DNA of 15,078 nt from Ignavibacteria bacterium (GTDB taxonomy: Bacteria > Bacteroidota > Ignavibacteria > Ignavibacteriales > Melioribacteraceae). The stretch is from NCBI GenBank assembly GCA_027347805.1, contig DAIEQP010000039.1, forward strand, positions 1 through 15,078, in the 5' to 3' direction. Shown piece by piece: positions 14,608 to 15,078 of this stretch. A program made the position numbers and the translations under genes. Within the stretch, counting starts at the first letter, position 1. Each line of letters begins with the position of its first letter. The notes under the pieces were generated by a model. The model had not been told where the DNA came from and searched no databases. It worked only from the letters and a program-made list of their open reading frames with translations.

Positions 14608-15078
14608 ATGTTAAAAGTTAACGAAATATATAAGTCCATTCAGGGAGAAAGCTCCAAAGCCGGATTTCCCTGTACTTTCATAAGACTCACGTATTGTAAT
14701 TTAAGATGTTCCTACTGTGATTCTGAATATGCCTTTTATGAAGGCAGGGAAATGAACATCGATGAAATAATTGAAGAAGTGAAAAAACTGGATTGCAAAC
14801 TGGTTGAATTAACGGGCGGTGAACCTCTTTTCCAGGAAGAATCTCTGGATTTGATGAAACAACTTTGCGATGCAGGTTTTGAATTAATGCTTGAAACAGG
14901 CGGAAGTCTCTCAATAAGCAGAATTGACCAGCGAGTTAAAATTATAATGGATATGAAATGTCCAACAAGTAAAATGATCAAAAAAAATATGTATGAAAAT
15001 ATATCTTACCTTAAAGATACAGATGAAGTTAAATTTGTAATTGGTGATAGAGAAGACTATGAATGGACAAAAGAAATT
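14608..15078 (+). CDS. queE: 7-carboxy-7-deazaguanine synthase (3' partial)
   Basis: The gene starts at the ATG at 14608 (AGGAAA just upstream) and stays open to the window edge; 157 residues are visible of a usual 190-240. It is a radical-SAM enzyme that converts 6-carboxy-5,6,7,8-tetrahydropterin to 7-carboxy-7-deazaguanine, a step toward preQ0 and queuosine. Motifs: NEIYKSIQGESSKAGFPCTF at the N terminus, the cluster-binding CX3CX2C in YCNLRCSYCDS (C30, C34, C37), and LTGGEPL for SAM binding. ETGGS and MDMKCP are also family-typical. Residue 39 is Ser where many QueE proteins have Thr (CDT). No other queuosine gene is in view, and it is divergent from rpsT. Confidence 0.93.
   Translation, partial: MLKVNEIYKSIQGESSKAGFPCTFIRLTYCNLRCSYCDSEYAFYEGREMNIDEIIEEVKKLDCKLVELTGGEPLFQEESLDLMKQLCDAGFELMLETGGSLSISRIDQRVKIIMDMKCPTSKMIKKNMYENISYLKDTDEVKFVIGDREDYEWTKEI

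Noticed and set aside
1..15078. Mobile elements, CRISPR arrays, tRNA or rRNA genes
   Set aside because: No transposase, regularly spaced repeats, tRNA-like cloverleaf or rRNA segments were seen on either strand.

Overview
The window is AT-rich chromosomal DNA, most likely from the Bacteroidota/FCB group, and the gene set is reminiscent of Ignavibacteria-type genomes. The reasons are: a periplasmic 'two-component propeller' (Reg_prop/Y_Y_Y) hybrid kinase, an S46 dipeptidyl-peptidase, a secreted beta-barrel protein whose signal peptide ends in FSQ, and a TTTG-N20-TATATTTA promoter upstream of rpsT that resembles the Bacteroidota primary-sigma consensus. This assignment is inference; no rRNA or tRNA is present. 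No mobile element, CRISPR array or integration site was seen, and no gene-free stretch exceeds 300 bases.

Layout. Positions 1-5964 (+) hold a signalling operon: the 3' part of a membrane-bound propeller hybrid histidine kinase, a free-standing FIST sensor protein, and a soluble PAS hybrid histidine kinase that starts at a TTG one base after the FIST stop. The two kinases share HisKA-HATPase-REC cores and the same unnamed ~55-residue C-terminal helical tail. Neither has an output domain in view. Positions 6161-8704 (+) hold an aspartate ammonia-lyase fused to an N-terminal cyclic-nucleotide-binding-type domain, then a six-helix membrane protein with a NicO-like HAxxxNH motif.

Positions 8752-12648 (-) read outer-membrane-type protein, then PAS histidine kinase with a Cys-rich sensor, then secreted S46 dipeptidyl-peptidase, ending at a strong intrinsic terminator that faces the NicO-like gene. 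Position 12784 (+) starts a GlmU-like nucleotidyltransferase with a shortened left-handed beta-helix. It is followed by convergent rpsT (-, ribosomal protein S20) with a shared hairpin between them. The window ends inside queE (+, 7-carboxy-7-deazaguanine synthase), which runs off the right edge.

How the genes may work together (inference). The S46 enzyme carries the Arg that in DPP11 selects Asp/Glu at P1, FIST domains have been proposed to sense small ligands such as amino acids, and AspA deaminates aspartate to fumarate. The region may therefore sense and use acidic amino acids or peptides. The GlmU-like gene, rpsT and queE look like unrelated housekeeping neighbours.
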